A program made the position numbers and the translations under genes. From NCBI GenBank assembly GCA_900547825.1, contig URII01000048.1, forward strand, positions 1-19,865: DNA of 19,865 bases, written 5' to 3'. The stretch is from an uncultured Porphyromonadaceae bacterium (lineage in GTDB: Bacteria > Bacteroidota > Bacteroidia > Bacteroidales > Muribaculaceae). The notes below the pieces were generated by a model. That model ran no database searches. It was given only the letters and a program-made list of their open reading frames with translations, and was not told the DNA's origin. This document shows, one piece after another, positions 1-6,270 of this stretch; position 1 is the stretch's first letter, and each line of letters begins with the position of its first letter.

Positions 1-1
1 C

Positions 2-472
2 CTGCCCGCTTCGGATGACCTCGACCATGAGCATGAGCACGGGCATGAGCATCATCATCACCACCATCATGACCACGAGCACGGCGAAGGCGAGGCCGAG
101 GAATATGGCGTCCAGACTTTCGTATACTATCGCCGGCCTCCGTTTGACCTCAACCGGTTTGACTATGTGGCAGCCAAAGAATGGCCTGCAGAAATTATCC
201 GCTGCAAGGGGGTGATTTACTTCAACTCTGACCGTGACATGTCATATCTCTTCGAGACCGCCGGACGCCAGAAAAAGCTCACGCAGGCCGGTCTGTGGTT
301 TGCGACTGCACCAAAAGACGAGCTCGAACAGCTGATGCAGCAGGACCCCGGCCTGGTACGCGACTGGGATCCGGAATACGGCGACCGCATGATAAAACTT
401 GTGATAATCGGCCGCAATCTCGACCGCCACGAAATCGAAGCGCGTCTCGATGCCTGCCTCGCTCTGGCCTGA
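2..472 (+). CDS. CobW/COG0523-family GTP-binding metal chaperone, C-terminal part (5' end outside window)
   Basis: Open from the first bases with no start codon, so only the C-terminal ~156 residues are present and the GTPase domain lies upstream. The visible part begins with a linker holding 13 histidines mixed with Asp/Glu/Gly (26-82), including seven His in a row. It continues with a CobW C-terminal domain: a VQTFVYYRRPPFDLNRF-type strand, an FDYV...WP segment, the RCKGVIYF core, and a closing DRMIKLVIIGRNLD strand. COG0523 proteins are GTP-driven metal insertases or chaperones for zinc, cobalt or other metals; the His-rich linker is typical and probably binds metal. The metal cannot be told from this fragment. 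The fumarase gene begins 52 bp downstream, and I see no terminator or clear promoter between them, so co-transcription is possible. Family call is firm; the substrate is unknown. Confidence 0.88.
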   Translation: MPASDDLDHEHEHGHEHHHHHHHDHEHGEGEAEEYGVQTFVYYRRPPFDLNRFDYVAAKEWPAEIIRCKGVIYFNSDRDMSYLFETAGRQKKLTQAGLWFATAPKDELEQLMQQDPGLVRDWDPEYGDRMIKLVIIGRNLDRHEIEARLDACLALA

Positions 473-524
473 GCCGATCTTTGAGCACTTACGTATAAAA
501 ACACCCAAAAACCGAATACTTAAT

Positions 525-2174
525 ATGCCAACCAAACCTTTCCACTATCAGGAGCCGTTCCCTCTCGGCCCTGATACCACCGAATACCAGCTCATCACCA
601 AAGACTATGTGAAGGTAGAGAACTGGAACGGCCATGAGATGCTCGTAGTTGACCCGGAAGCCCTGACTCTTCTGGCCAACGTTGCCTCGCACAACTGCTC
701 GTTTATGCTCCGCCGCGAGCACAACGAGATGGTAGCCAGGATACTTCACGACGATGAGGCGTCTGACAACGACCGCTTCGTAGCTCTCACTATGCTCCGC
801 AACGCCGAAGTGGCCGCCAAGGGCGTGCTCCCCTTCTGCCAGGACACCGGCACAAGCATCTGCGCCGGATACAAGGGCCAGCAGGTATGGACCGGTTGCG
901 ACGATGAAGAGAAAATCTCTCTCGGCGTGTATAAGACCTACACCGAGAATAATCTCCGCTATTCGCAGAACGCTCCCCTGAACATGTACGACGAAGTGAA
1001 CACAGGCTGCAACCTGCCGGCACAGATCGACATTCACGCCACCGAGGGCGACGAATACCACTTCCTCTTCGTGGCAAAAGGTGGCGGCTCCGCCAACAAG
1101 ACATATCTCTATCAGGAAACAAAGGCCCTGATAAATCCCAAGACTCTCGTGCCCTTCCTCGTTGAGAAAATGAAGACCCTCGGCACCGCCGCCTGCCCCC
1201 CCTACCACATAGCATTTGTGATAGGCGGCACATCGGCTGAAAAGAACCTTGAGGTGGTGAAAAAAGCGTCGGTGAAATATCTCGACAATCTGCCTACAGA
1301 AGGTAATGAACTGGGCCATGCGTTCCGCGATGTGAAACTTGAAAAAGAACTCCTTGAGGCCTCGCGCAACATCGGCCTCGGCGCACAGTTCGGCGGCAAA
1401 TACTTTGCCCACGACATCCGCGTGATCCGCCTCCCGCGCCACGGTGCCTCATGCCCAGTAGGCATGGGCGTGAGCTGTTCGGCCGACCGCAATGTCAAAG
1501 CCAAGATCAACCGCGAAGGCCTGTGGATAGAACGCCTCGACAGCAACCCCGGCGAACTCATACCCGAAGCCTACCGCAATCAGGGTGAGGGCGAAGTGGT
1601 AAAGATCGACCTCGACCGCCCCATGCCTGAAGTGCTCGCCGAACTGTCGAAATATCCCGTATCCACACGCCTTTCGCTCAAAGGCACCATCATAGTGGGC
1701 CGCGACATAGCCCATGCCAAGATCAAGGAGCGCCTTGACCGCGGCGAAGAGATGCCCCAGTATCTCAAGGATCACCCCATCTATTATGCCGGCCCTGCCA
1801 AAACACCCGAAGGAATGCCTTCCGGTTCATTCGGCCCCACCACTGCCGGACGCATGGACAGCTATGTCGATCAGTTCCAGAGCGCAGGCGGCTCAATGAT
1901 AATGATAGCCAAAGGCAACCGCTCCAAACAGGTGACCGACGCATGCCACAAACACGGAGGGTTCTATCTCGGATCCATAGGAGGCCCTGCCGCCGTGCTT
2001 GCCAAGAATTCCATCAAGGAAGTGGAACTGCTTGAATATCCCGAACTCGGAATGGAAGCCATATGGAAAATCAAAGTGGAGGACTTCCCCGCATTCATCC
2101 TTGTAGATGACAAAGGCAACGATTTCTTCACCGAGATTTCCGAGAAATGTAAAGCTTGCCCGCTGACCAAATAA
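525..2174 (+). CDS. fumB: Class I fumarate hydratase (iron-sulfur fumarase)
   Basis: 549-residue protein that interconverts fumarate and malate in the cytoplasm, within the reductive/oxidative C4-acid pathway that Bacteroidales use for succinate and propionate formation. Full length for class I, with both the N-terminal alpha-type and C-terminal beta-type regions. Visible family motifs include LPFCQDTGTS near residue 105, VNTGCNLPAQID, GGGSANKTYLYQ, TAACPPYHIAF near 224 and RHGASCPVGMGVSCSADR near 310. Cys105, Cys224 and Cys310 are the likely ligands of the oxygen-sensitive [4Fe-4S] cluster. The C-terminal half carries TTAGRMDSYVDQFQ and GGFYLGSIGGPAA. The start at 525 is chosen over an in-frame ATG at 450 that lies inside the upstream gene, because homology begins at MPTKPFHYQEPF. 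There is no Shine-Dalgarno; the leader is A/T rich. A strong terminator follows. The gene symbol (fumA or fumB type) is conventional. Confidence 0.96.
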   Translation: MPTKPFHYQEPFPLGPDTTEYQLITKDYVKVENWNGHEMLVVDPEALTLLANVASHNCSFMLRREHNEMVARILHDDEASDNDRFVALTMLRNAEVAAKGVLPFCQDTGTSICAGYKGQQVWTGCDDEEKISLGVYKTYTENNLRYSQNAPLNMYDEVNTGCNLPAQIDIHATEGDEYHFLFVAKGGGSANKTYLYQETKALINPKTLVPFLVEKMKTLGTAACPPYHIAFVIGGTSAEKNLEVVKKASVKYLDNLPTEGNELGHAFRDVKLEKELLEASRNIGLGAQFGGKYFAHDIRVIRLPRHGASCPVGMGVSCSADRNVKAKINREGLWIERLDSNPGELIPEAYRNQGEGEVVKIDLDRPMPEVLAELSKYPVSTRLSLKGTIIVGRDIAHAKIKERLDRGEEMPQYLKDHPIYYAGPAKTPEGMPSGSFGPTTAGRMDSYVDQFQSAGGSMIMIAKGNRSKQVTDACHKHGGFYLGSIGGPAAVLAKNSIKEVELLEYPELGMEAIWKIKVEDFPAFILVDDKGNDFFTEISEKCKACPLTK

Positions 2175-2196
2175 TCCTTGAAAGGAACCTATAAAT

Positions 2197-2236
2197 AAAG
2201 GGAGCGGGGCGTAATGACCGGCCTTCGCTCCCTTTT
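2197..2236 (+). terminator. Rho-independent terminator after the fumarase gene
   Basis: Perfect 10-bp inverted repeat: AAAGGGAGCG (2197-2206) pairs with CGCTCCCTTT (2226-2235) around a 19-nt loop and runs into TTTT. It lies 22 bp after the fumarase stop codon and separates it from the TM2 gene. Confidence 0.85.
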
Positions 2237-2272
2237 CCATATACATACATGGTCATTTATCCATAAAATAAT

Positions 2273-2277
2273 AAGGA
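2273..2277 (+). promoter_or_regulatory. Shine-Dalgarno-like AAGGA before the TM2 gene
   Basis: AAGGA lies 4 nt before the ATG at 2282. It is worth noting because most other genes in this window have A/T-rich leaders with no purine-rich site, as is usual in Bacteroidota. Confidence 0.5.
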
Positions 2278-2281
2278 AGCT

Positions 2282-2686
2282 ATGAAAAAATGCCCTTACT
2301 GCGCCGAAATGATACAGGACGAAGCTGTGAAATGCCGCTATTGCGGAAGCGACCTGTCAACCGTCCATAATGCCGGCCAGTCACCATATTGCGGCCCCCA
2401 ACAGCCCTATAACGCTTTTGAGGCCAACGATCCGTTTGCCGAATCGCCCGAGGGCAAAAGCCGTGGAGTGACCGCCCTGCTGGCACTGCTGCTCGGCTCC
2501 TTCGGAGTGCAGTATTTCTATCTCGGCAAAGTAGGCGGCGGTCTCCTCACCATCCTGCTGAGCCTGTGCACCTGCGGCATATGGGCAATCCTGATGCTCG
2601 TGCAGGGAGTGTTGCTGCTGTGCATGAACAACGAGGAATTCCGCCAGAAATTCGTCCTCTCCCAGTCCACCCTACCCCTGTTCTGA
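2282..2686 (+). CDS. Zinc-ribbon and TM2-domain membrane protein
   Basis: 134 residues. The N-terminus holds a compact zinc ribbon with Cys4, Cys7, Cys18 and Cys21 (CPYC...CRYCG). A short polar linker follows, then a TM2 domain (about 57-125): a first hydrophobic helix (TALLALLLGSFGVQYFYLG), the family's G..YFYLGK turn, and a second helix (TILLSLCTCGIWAILMLVQG). TM2 proteins are small two-helix inner-membrane proteins of unknown biochemical role, often fused to zinc ribbons. The cysteines inside the second helix (near 97-99) are an extra feature. It stands between two terminated genes and appears to be its own unit, although I found no clear -7 element. The fold call is solid; function is not known. 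Confidence 0.87.
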   Translation: MKKCPYCAEMIQDEAVKCRYCGSDLSTVHNAGQSPYCGPQQPYNAFEANDPFAESPEGKSRGVTALLALLLGSFGVQYFYLGKVGGGLLTILLSLCTCGIWAILMLVQGVLLLCMNNEEFRQKFVLSQSTLPLF

Positions 2687-2729
2687 TTCGCAGCAGACGA
2701 AAAAACAGTGAAAATATTGGGGCGGAGGG

Positions 2730-2760
2730 TTGCAGGATCCGGCTGAAAGGGTTAACTTTG
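2730..2760 (+). promoter_or_regulatory. rpsP promoter
   Basis: TAACTTTG at 2753-2760 matches the Bacteroidota -7 consensus TAnnTTTG exactly. A TTG at 2730-2732 sits 20 bp upstream as a partial -33 element. Transcription should begin near 2767, about 55 nt before the rpsP ATG. Confidence 0.75.
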
Positions 2761-2765
2761 CAGCC

Positions 2766-2783
2766 GCTGTCACGTGTGGCAGC
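2766..2783 (+). promoter_or_regulatory. Hairpin at the 5' end of the rpsP leader
   Basis: GCTGTCA (2766-2772) can pair with TGGCAGC (2777-2783) with one G-U pair and a CGTG loop. It begins about where the transcript should start from the promoter at 2730-2760. It may stabilise the mRNA or be a control element; the role is inferred only. Confidence 0.4.
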
Positions 2784-2822
2784 ATACCATTACAAAACCA
2801 TAAACTCAATCAACATTAACTA

Positions 2823-3371
2823 ATGGCAACAAAAATCAGACTGCAACGTCATGGCCGTAAGAACTATGCGTTCTATCCCATTGTAATCGCCGATAGCAGG
2901 GCACCACGAGATGGTAAATTTATTGAAAGGATAGGTTCCTATAATCCGAACACTAATCCTGCTACAATAACTTTGAACTTCGAGCGGGCTTTGTATTGGT
3001 TGAATGTAGGCGCCCAGCCCACCGACACCGTGCGTTCGATCCTCTCAAAGGAGGGCGTGCTCATGATGAAACACCTCCAGGGCGGCGTGAAGAAAGGCGC
3101 TTTCGACGAAGCTGAGGCTCAGCGTCGCTTCGAAGCTTGGAAAGGCCAGAAGCAGAAAGCCATCGACGCAATGAAGTCGTCAATGGCCGACAAGAAATCG
3201 CTTGAACTCAAACAGCGCCTCGAAGAGGAACAGGCCAAGAACAAGGCTAAAGCCGAGGCTGTAGCCAAGAAAAAAGCCGAACTCGCCGCAGCTGCCGCCG
3301 AGGCTGCCGCAGCCAAAGCCGCTGAAGAATCAGCTGCCGGCAACGACGAGGAAGCTCCCGCAGCCGAATAA
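2823..3371 (+). CDS. rpsP: 30S ribosomal protein S16 with long C-terminal extension
   Basis: 182 residues. Residues 1-85 or so are the S16 core (MATKIRLQRHGRKNYAFY, then DGKFIERIGSYNP and the GAQPTDTVRSIL region), which binds 16S rRNA and helps assemble the small subunit. The remaining ~95 residues form a Lys/Glu/Ala-rich, probably helical or coiled tail ending in EEAPAAE. S16 in many bacteria is only 80-90 residues, but Bacteroidota members commonly have a long tail of this kind. The gene stands alone, without rimM, trmD or rplS next to it, and has its own promoter and terminator. Composition changes abruptly within the gene: about 43% GC over 2823-3000 with AGA, AGG, CGA, ATA and TTG codons, and about 62% over 3011-3120. 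Reading frame and start are clear. Confidence 0.97.
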   Translation: MATKIRLQRHGRKNYAFYPIVIADSRAPRDGKFIERIGSYNPNTNPATITLNFERALYWLNVGAQPTDTVRSILSKEGVLMMKHLQGGVKKGAFDEAEAQRRFEAWKGQKQKAIDAMKSSMADKKSLELKQRLEEEQAKNKAKAEAVAKKKAELAAAAAEAAAAKAAEESAAGNDEEAPAAE

Positions 3372-3407
3372 CAGGCATAAGCCTGCCAAGGCTCATCACA
3401 TCATCAT

Positions 3408-3454
3408 AGCGAAGGCGCACACCATCCATAGGGAGGGTTGCGCTTTCGCTTTTT
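3408..3454 (+). terminator. Rho-independent terminator after rpsP
   Basis: AGCGAAGGCGCA (3408-3419) pairs with TGCGCTTTCGCT (3439-3450) over 12 positions with one G-U pair, followed by a T run to 3454. A small extra hairpin, CAGGC-ATAA-GCCTG at 3372-3385, directly follows the stop codon. Confidence 0.85.
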
Positions 3455-3490
3455 AACAGGCGTACACAATAGAAAAACTTATATAAGCAC

Positions 3491-4318
3491 ATGGCGGTAA
3501 TAGAACTGACCGATATCAACGACCCGCGCGTGGCGTGCTTCACCTCGCTGACAGAAGCGGAGCTGCGCAGCGAGGCCGTAACTCCGCATCCGCTGTTTAT
3601 AGCCGAGAGCCCCAAAGTGATCCGCACAGCTCTTGATGCGGGGATGCAGCCTGAAGCCCTGCTGTGTGAACGGCGCCACATAACCGGCGACGCCGCGGAT
3701 ATAGTGGCGCGGTGCGGCGACATGCCGGTATACACCGCTTCACGTGAGCTTCTGGCCTCGCTCACAGGCTATACCCTGACCCGGGGAGTGCTGTGCGCCA
3801 TGCGCCGCCCCGAACTTCCCGCAGTAGCCGACATATGCCGGGACGCGCAACGCATAGCCGTGATCCACGGAGTATGCGACACGACCAATATAGGAGCTAT
3901 TTTCCGCTCGGCCGCCGCACTCGGTTTCGACGGCGTGGTTCTCAGCCCGGATTCATGCGATCCGCTCAACCGCCGCAGCATACGTGTGTCGATGGGCACC
4001 GTGTTCCAGATCCCTTGGACATGGCTGCGCACAGGCCTCAGCGAACTCCACGAAGCAGGATTCACCACCGCCGCCATGGCGCTGGATCCACATGCCTTGC
4101 AACTCGACGCCCCATGCCTGCAAACCGTCAGCCGGCTCGCTGTAGTGCTCGGAACAGAGGGCGACGGCCTGCCCCGGAGCGTCATAGAGGAGTGCACCGT
4201 CACCGTGACCATACCCATGCAGCATGGCGTGGACTCCCTCAATGTGGGCGCCGCTGCCGCGGTGGCTTTCTGGCAACTGCGTGCACCGTCAACCCGGCCA
4301 CATCACAAAATGCCATAA
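3491..4318 (+). CDS. TrmH/SpoU-family RNA methyltransferase
   Basis: 275 residues. This SPOUT-class enzyme uses S-adenosylmethionine to methylate ribose 2'-OH groups in tRNA or rRNA. The N-terminal ~110 residues form a substrate-binding region containing FIAESPKVIRTALDAG. The C-terminal knotted SPOUT domain has all three family motifs: motif 1 with TTNIGAIFRSAAALGF (Asn133 and Arg139), motif 2 with VVLGTEGDGLP (Glu223), and motif 3 with DSLNVGAAAAVAFW (Ser249, Asn251). All expected catalytic and cofactor-loop residues are present, so it should be active. The exact nucleotide modified cannot be told from the sequence. The stop codon lies inside the repeat cluster that precedes parA. The ATG at 3491 gives the expected family length. 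Confidence 0.93.
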   Translation: MAVIELTDINDPRVACFTSLTEAELRSEAVTPHPLFIAESPKVIRTALDAGMQPEALLCERRHITGDAADIVARCGDMPVYTASRELLASLTGYTLTRGVLCAMRRPELPAVADICRDAQRIAVIHGVCDTTNIGAIFRSAAALGFDGVVLSPDSCDPLNRRSIRVSMGTVFQIPWTWLRTGLSELHEAGFTTAAMALDPHALQLDAPCLQTVSRLAVVLGTEGDGLPRSVIEECTVTVTIPMQHGVDSLNVGAAAAVAFWQLRAPSTRPHHKMP

Positions 4319-4378
4319 CCCACCCGGCAAGGTTATCAACAATATGCCCGGGTTATGAACATTTGAGGCATTTTAACC
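4307..4378. repeat. Nested inverted and direct repeats between the RNA methyltransferase and parA
   Basis: Outer inverted repeat AAAATGCC (4307-4314) / GGCATTTT (4367-4374). Inner inverted repeat ATAACCC (4315-4321) / GGGTTAT (4350-4356). Two direct copies of GGTTATSAACA (4331-4341 and 4351-4361) lie exactly 20 bp apart. The core GGTTA occurs four times in all: minus at 4316-4320, plus at 4331 and 4351, minus at 4374-4378. The block overlaps the stop codon of the upstream gene and ends 8 bp before the parA promoter. It could be an operator, a terminator with internal loops, or both. Confidence 0.6.
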
Positions 4379-4386
4379 TGCGTTAT

Positions 4387-4417
4387 TTTGCCATGTGGTG
4401 AAAATGTAATTACTTTG
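4387..4417 (+). promoter_or_regulatory. parA promoter
   Basis: TTTG at 4387-4390 is followed after exactly 19 bp by TTACTTTG at 4410-4417, which matches TAnnTTTG except at one position. It lies 29 bp before the parA ATG, giving a short leader. Confidence 0.65.
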
Positions 4418-4446
4418 TAGCCGGTTTTTTAGAAGCTATTTTTAAA

Positions 4447-5220
4447 ATGGGAAAAATCATAGCGATAGCCAACCAGAAAGGTGGTGTGGGCAAAACCACA
4501 ACCACAATAAATCTCGCCGCCTCTCTGGCCATGGAAGGAAAAAAAGTGCTCATAATCGACGCCGACCCACAGGCCAACGCCACGTCAGGCTACGGCATAG
4601 ATCCGAAATCCATGTCATCGTCGATATACGAATCGCTGGTCGACGGCTACCCTGTGGCCGGGGCCCGGGTCAACACCTGCGTGGACGGGCTTCAGTTAGT
4701 GGGATCGCGCATCGACCTTGCCGGCGCAGAGCTTGAGCTTATATCACGTCCTGAACGCGAAAAAGTGCTGAAAGAACTGCTCGCCCCCGTAACCGATGAA
4801 TACGATTACATACTTATCGACTGCTCCCCCTCACTCGGTCTGATCACAGTCAACGCCCTCACGGCGGCACACTCCGTGATAATTCCGGTGCAGGCGGAAT
4901 ATTTCGCATTGGAAGGAATAACCAAACTGCTCAACACCATCCGCATAATAAAGGCAAAACTCAATCCGGGCCTGGAGATAGAAGGCTTCCTGCTTACGAT
5001 GTATGATGCGCGCCTGCGTCTCGCCAACCAGATTTATGAGGAACTTAAAGGTCATTTCGGCGATATGGTGTTCGACACCGTCATACCCCGCAACATACGT
5101 CTGAGCGAGGCTCCCTCACACGGATTACCGGCCATAATCTACGATCCCGCGAGCCGCGGCGCCACCTCACACACATCGCTTGCCCGCGAACTCATAGCCA
5201 AACACCGCCACAACCGTTAA
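4447..5220 (+). CDS. parA: ParA/Soj chromosome-partitioning ATPase
   Basis: 257 residues, the usual length of chromosomal ParA/Soj. It has a deviant Walker A motif KGGVGKTT at residues 11-18, including the signature lysine Lys11 and catalytic-loop Lys16. The A' region follows in VLIIDADPQANAT, and Walker B in YILIDCSPSLG with Asp125. ParA binds non-specific DNA as an ATP dimer and is stimulated by ParB to move origin regions apart. No N-terminal DNA-binding domain is present, which fits the chromosomal type rather than the long plasmid type. parB starts 10 bp downstream, so the two genes form an operon. 17 of 26 Ile codons are ATA. Confidence 0.97.
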   Translation: MGKIIAIANQKGGVGKTTTTINLAASLAMEGKKVLIIDADPQANATSGYGIDPKSMSSSIYESLVDGYPVAGARVNTCVDGLQLVGSRIDLAGAELELISRPEREKVLKELLAPVTDEYDYILIDCSPSLGLITVNALTAAHSVIIPVQAEYFALEGITKLLNTIRIIKAKLNPGLEIEGFLLTMYDARLRLANQIYEELKGHFGDMVFDTVIPRNIRLSEAPSHGLPAIIYDPASRGATSHTSLARELIAKHRHNR

Positions 5221-5230
5221 CCCACACCAC

Positions 5231-6106
5231 ATGGCAATAAAACGCAACGCATTAGGCCGAGGCCTCGACTCATTGATATCCATGGACGATGTACCCGCAC
5301 GGGGATCATCTGCCATCAACGAGATCGACATAGACCGCATAACCCCTAATCCCGAGCAGCCCCGCACGTCATTTGACAACGAGGCTCTGGAAGAACTGGC
5401 AACCTCCATACGCGAGCTTGGTATAATACAGCCGTTGTCGCTGCGCAAAACCGGACCCGAAAGCTATCAGATAATAGCGGGCGAACGCCGTTACCGTGCG
5501 GCTATTCTTGCAGGGCTCACCTCAGTGCCGGCCTACATACGCACGGCCAACGACACCGAACTTACGGAAATGGCCCTTATCGAGAACATCCAGCGCGAGG
5601 ATCTCAATGCCATAGAGATAGCCCTTACATTCCGCAAACTCATCGACCAGTATCAGCTTACACAGGAACGCCTGAGCGAACGGATAGGCAAAAAACGCGC
5701 CACGGTGGCCAACTTCCTGCGCCTGCTCAAGCTTCCGGCCGAAGTACAGTTAGGATTGCGCGACAAGCTCGTGGACATGGGCCATGCGCGCGCATTGCTC
5801 TCAATAGCCGACCCCACAGTGCAGCTAAAGATCTACAACATGATAGTCAAAGAGGGCCTGTCAGTGCGCCGTGTCGAGGAGCTGGCCAAGGCCGCTGCCG
5901 CCGGCGAGCAAACAGCCAAAGCCGCCAAGCCACGTGAAGAAAACGCCCCCAACCATGACTTTGACCTGCTGCGCAACCACCTGTCGGCCCGCTTCAAGAC
6001 CCCGGTAAAATTCACCTGCGACCGCCGGGGCCGGGGCAACATCACCATTCCCTTCACCAACGAGGATGAGCTACAGCGCATAATATCCATATTCGACAAA
6101 CTGTAA
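5231..6106 (+). CDS. parB: ParB/Spo0J chromosome-partitioning protein
   Basis: 291 residues with standard order: N-terminal ParB/Srx-like CTP-binding domain (about 34-130), central helix-turn-helix domain (about 140-215), a charged Ala-rich linker, and a C-terminal dimerisation domain. The box II motif GERRYRA is at residues 84-90 and the IENIQRED segment at 117-124. The HTH TQERLSERIGKKRATVANFL starts near residue 144. In known systems ParB loads at parS, spreads as a CTP clamp and activates ParA. The N-terminus (RNALGRGLDSLI) is the conserved ParA-stimulating peptide with a basic/aromatic-poor LGRGL core. I found no perfect parS in the window. A hairpin overlaps the stop codon. Confidence 0.97.
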   Translation: MAIKRNALGRGLDSLISMDDVPARGSSAINEIDIDRITPNPEQPRTSFDNEALEELATSIRELGIIQPLSLRKTGPESYQIIAGERRYRAAILAGLTSVPAYIRTANDTELTEMALIENIQREDLNAIEIALTFRKLIDQYQLTQERLSERIGKKRATVANFLRLLKLPAEVQLGLRDKLVDMGHARALLSIADPTVQLKIYNMIVKEGLSVRRVEELAKAAAAGEQTAKAAKPREENAPNHDFDLLRNHLSARFKTPVKFTCDRRGRGNITIPFTNEDELQRIISIFDKL

Positions 6107-6135
6107 ATATCCGTACCTCATCCGGATTTTTACAG
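6101..6135 (+). terminator. Likely terminator overlapping the parB stop codon
   Basis: CTGTAAATATCCG (6101-6113) pairs with CGGATTTTTACAG (6123-6135) at 12 of 13 positions. The core ATCCG/CGGAT stem is followed directly by TTTTT. The left arm contains the parB stop codon. The T run lies within the longer stem, so strength is uncertain. Confidence 0.6.
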
Positions 6136-6191
6136 CAGCAACAACAAGCGATTAACGTATATTTTGAAAAGGATTAAAAGGGTTTAATATT

Positions 6192-6222
6192 TTTGCGCCC
6201 TTTGCGATATTTGCTAAATTTG
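6192..6222 (+). promoter_or_regulatory. Promoter for the DUF5683-transglycosylase operon
   Basis: TTTG at 6192-6195, exactly 19 bp spacing, then TAAATTTG at 6215-6222. This is the best match to the Bacteroidota -33/-7 consensus in the window. Transcription should begin near 6229, which excludes the upstream in-frame TTG at 6193 as a start codon. Confidence 0.85.
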
Positions 6223-6228
6223 CATTCG

Positions 6229-6270
6229 GCGCGGTGGAAACGCGCTCCCCAAAGGGTAACCAACGCGTTG
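6229..6270 (+). promoter_or_regulatory. Structured leader of the DUF5683 gene
   Basis: The leader can form GCGCG (6229-6233) / CGCGC (6241-6245) with a 7-nt loop at its predicted 5' end. A perfect 10-bp palindrome CAACGCGTTG (6261-6270) directly abuts the ATG at 6271. Whether either affects translation is unknown. Confidence 0.4.

Noticed and set aside
26..82. CAT/CAC/GAG repeats as a tandem repeat or CRISPR-like array
   Set aside because: These are histidine and glutamate codons of a His-rich linker in an open frame.
450..524. Upstream ATG for the fumarase gene
   Set aside because: It lies inside the CobW-type gene and adds 25 residues not found in the family.
489..1442. 317-codon minus-strand open frame opposite the fumarase gene
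   Set aside because: It is a shadow of fumarase codon bias; the translation shows no family motif and no promoter serves it.
3739..3749. CACGTGA parS-like core in the RNA methyltransferase gene
   Set aside because: Only about 10 of 16 positions fit the parS consensus (CACGTG core plus a few flanking bases).
4421..4446. TAGC/GCTA pair followed by T's in the parA leader as an attenuator
   Set aside because: Only 4 bp of pairing across a 13-nt loop; too weak to support.
5931..5937. CACGTGA parS-like core inside parB
   Set aside because: Flanks do not fit parS; a parS within parB would be meaningful only with a near-complete 16-bp match.
6193..6270. TTG-start extension of the DUF5683 gene
   Set aside because: The TTG falls inside the -33 element of the promoter, and the ATG at 6271 gives a proper signal sequence.
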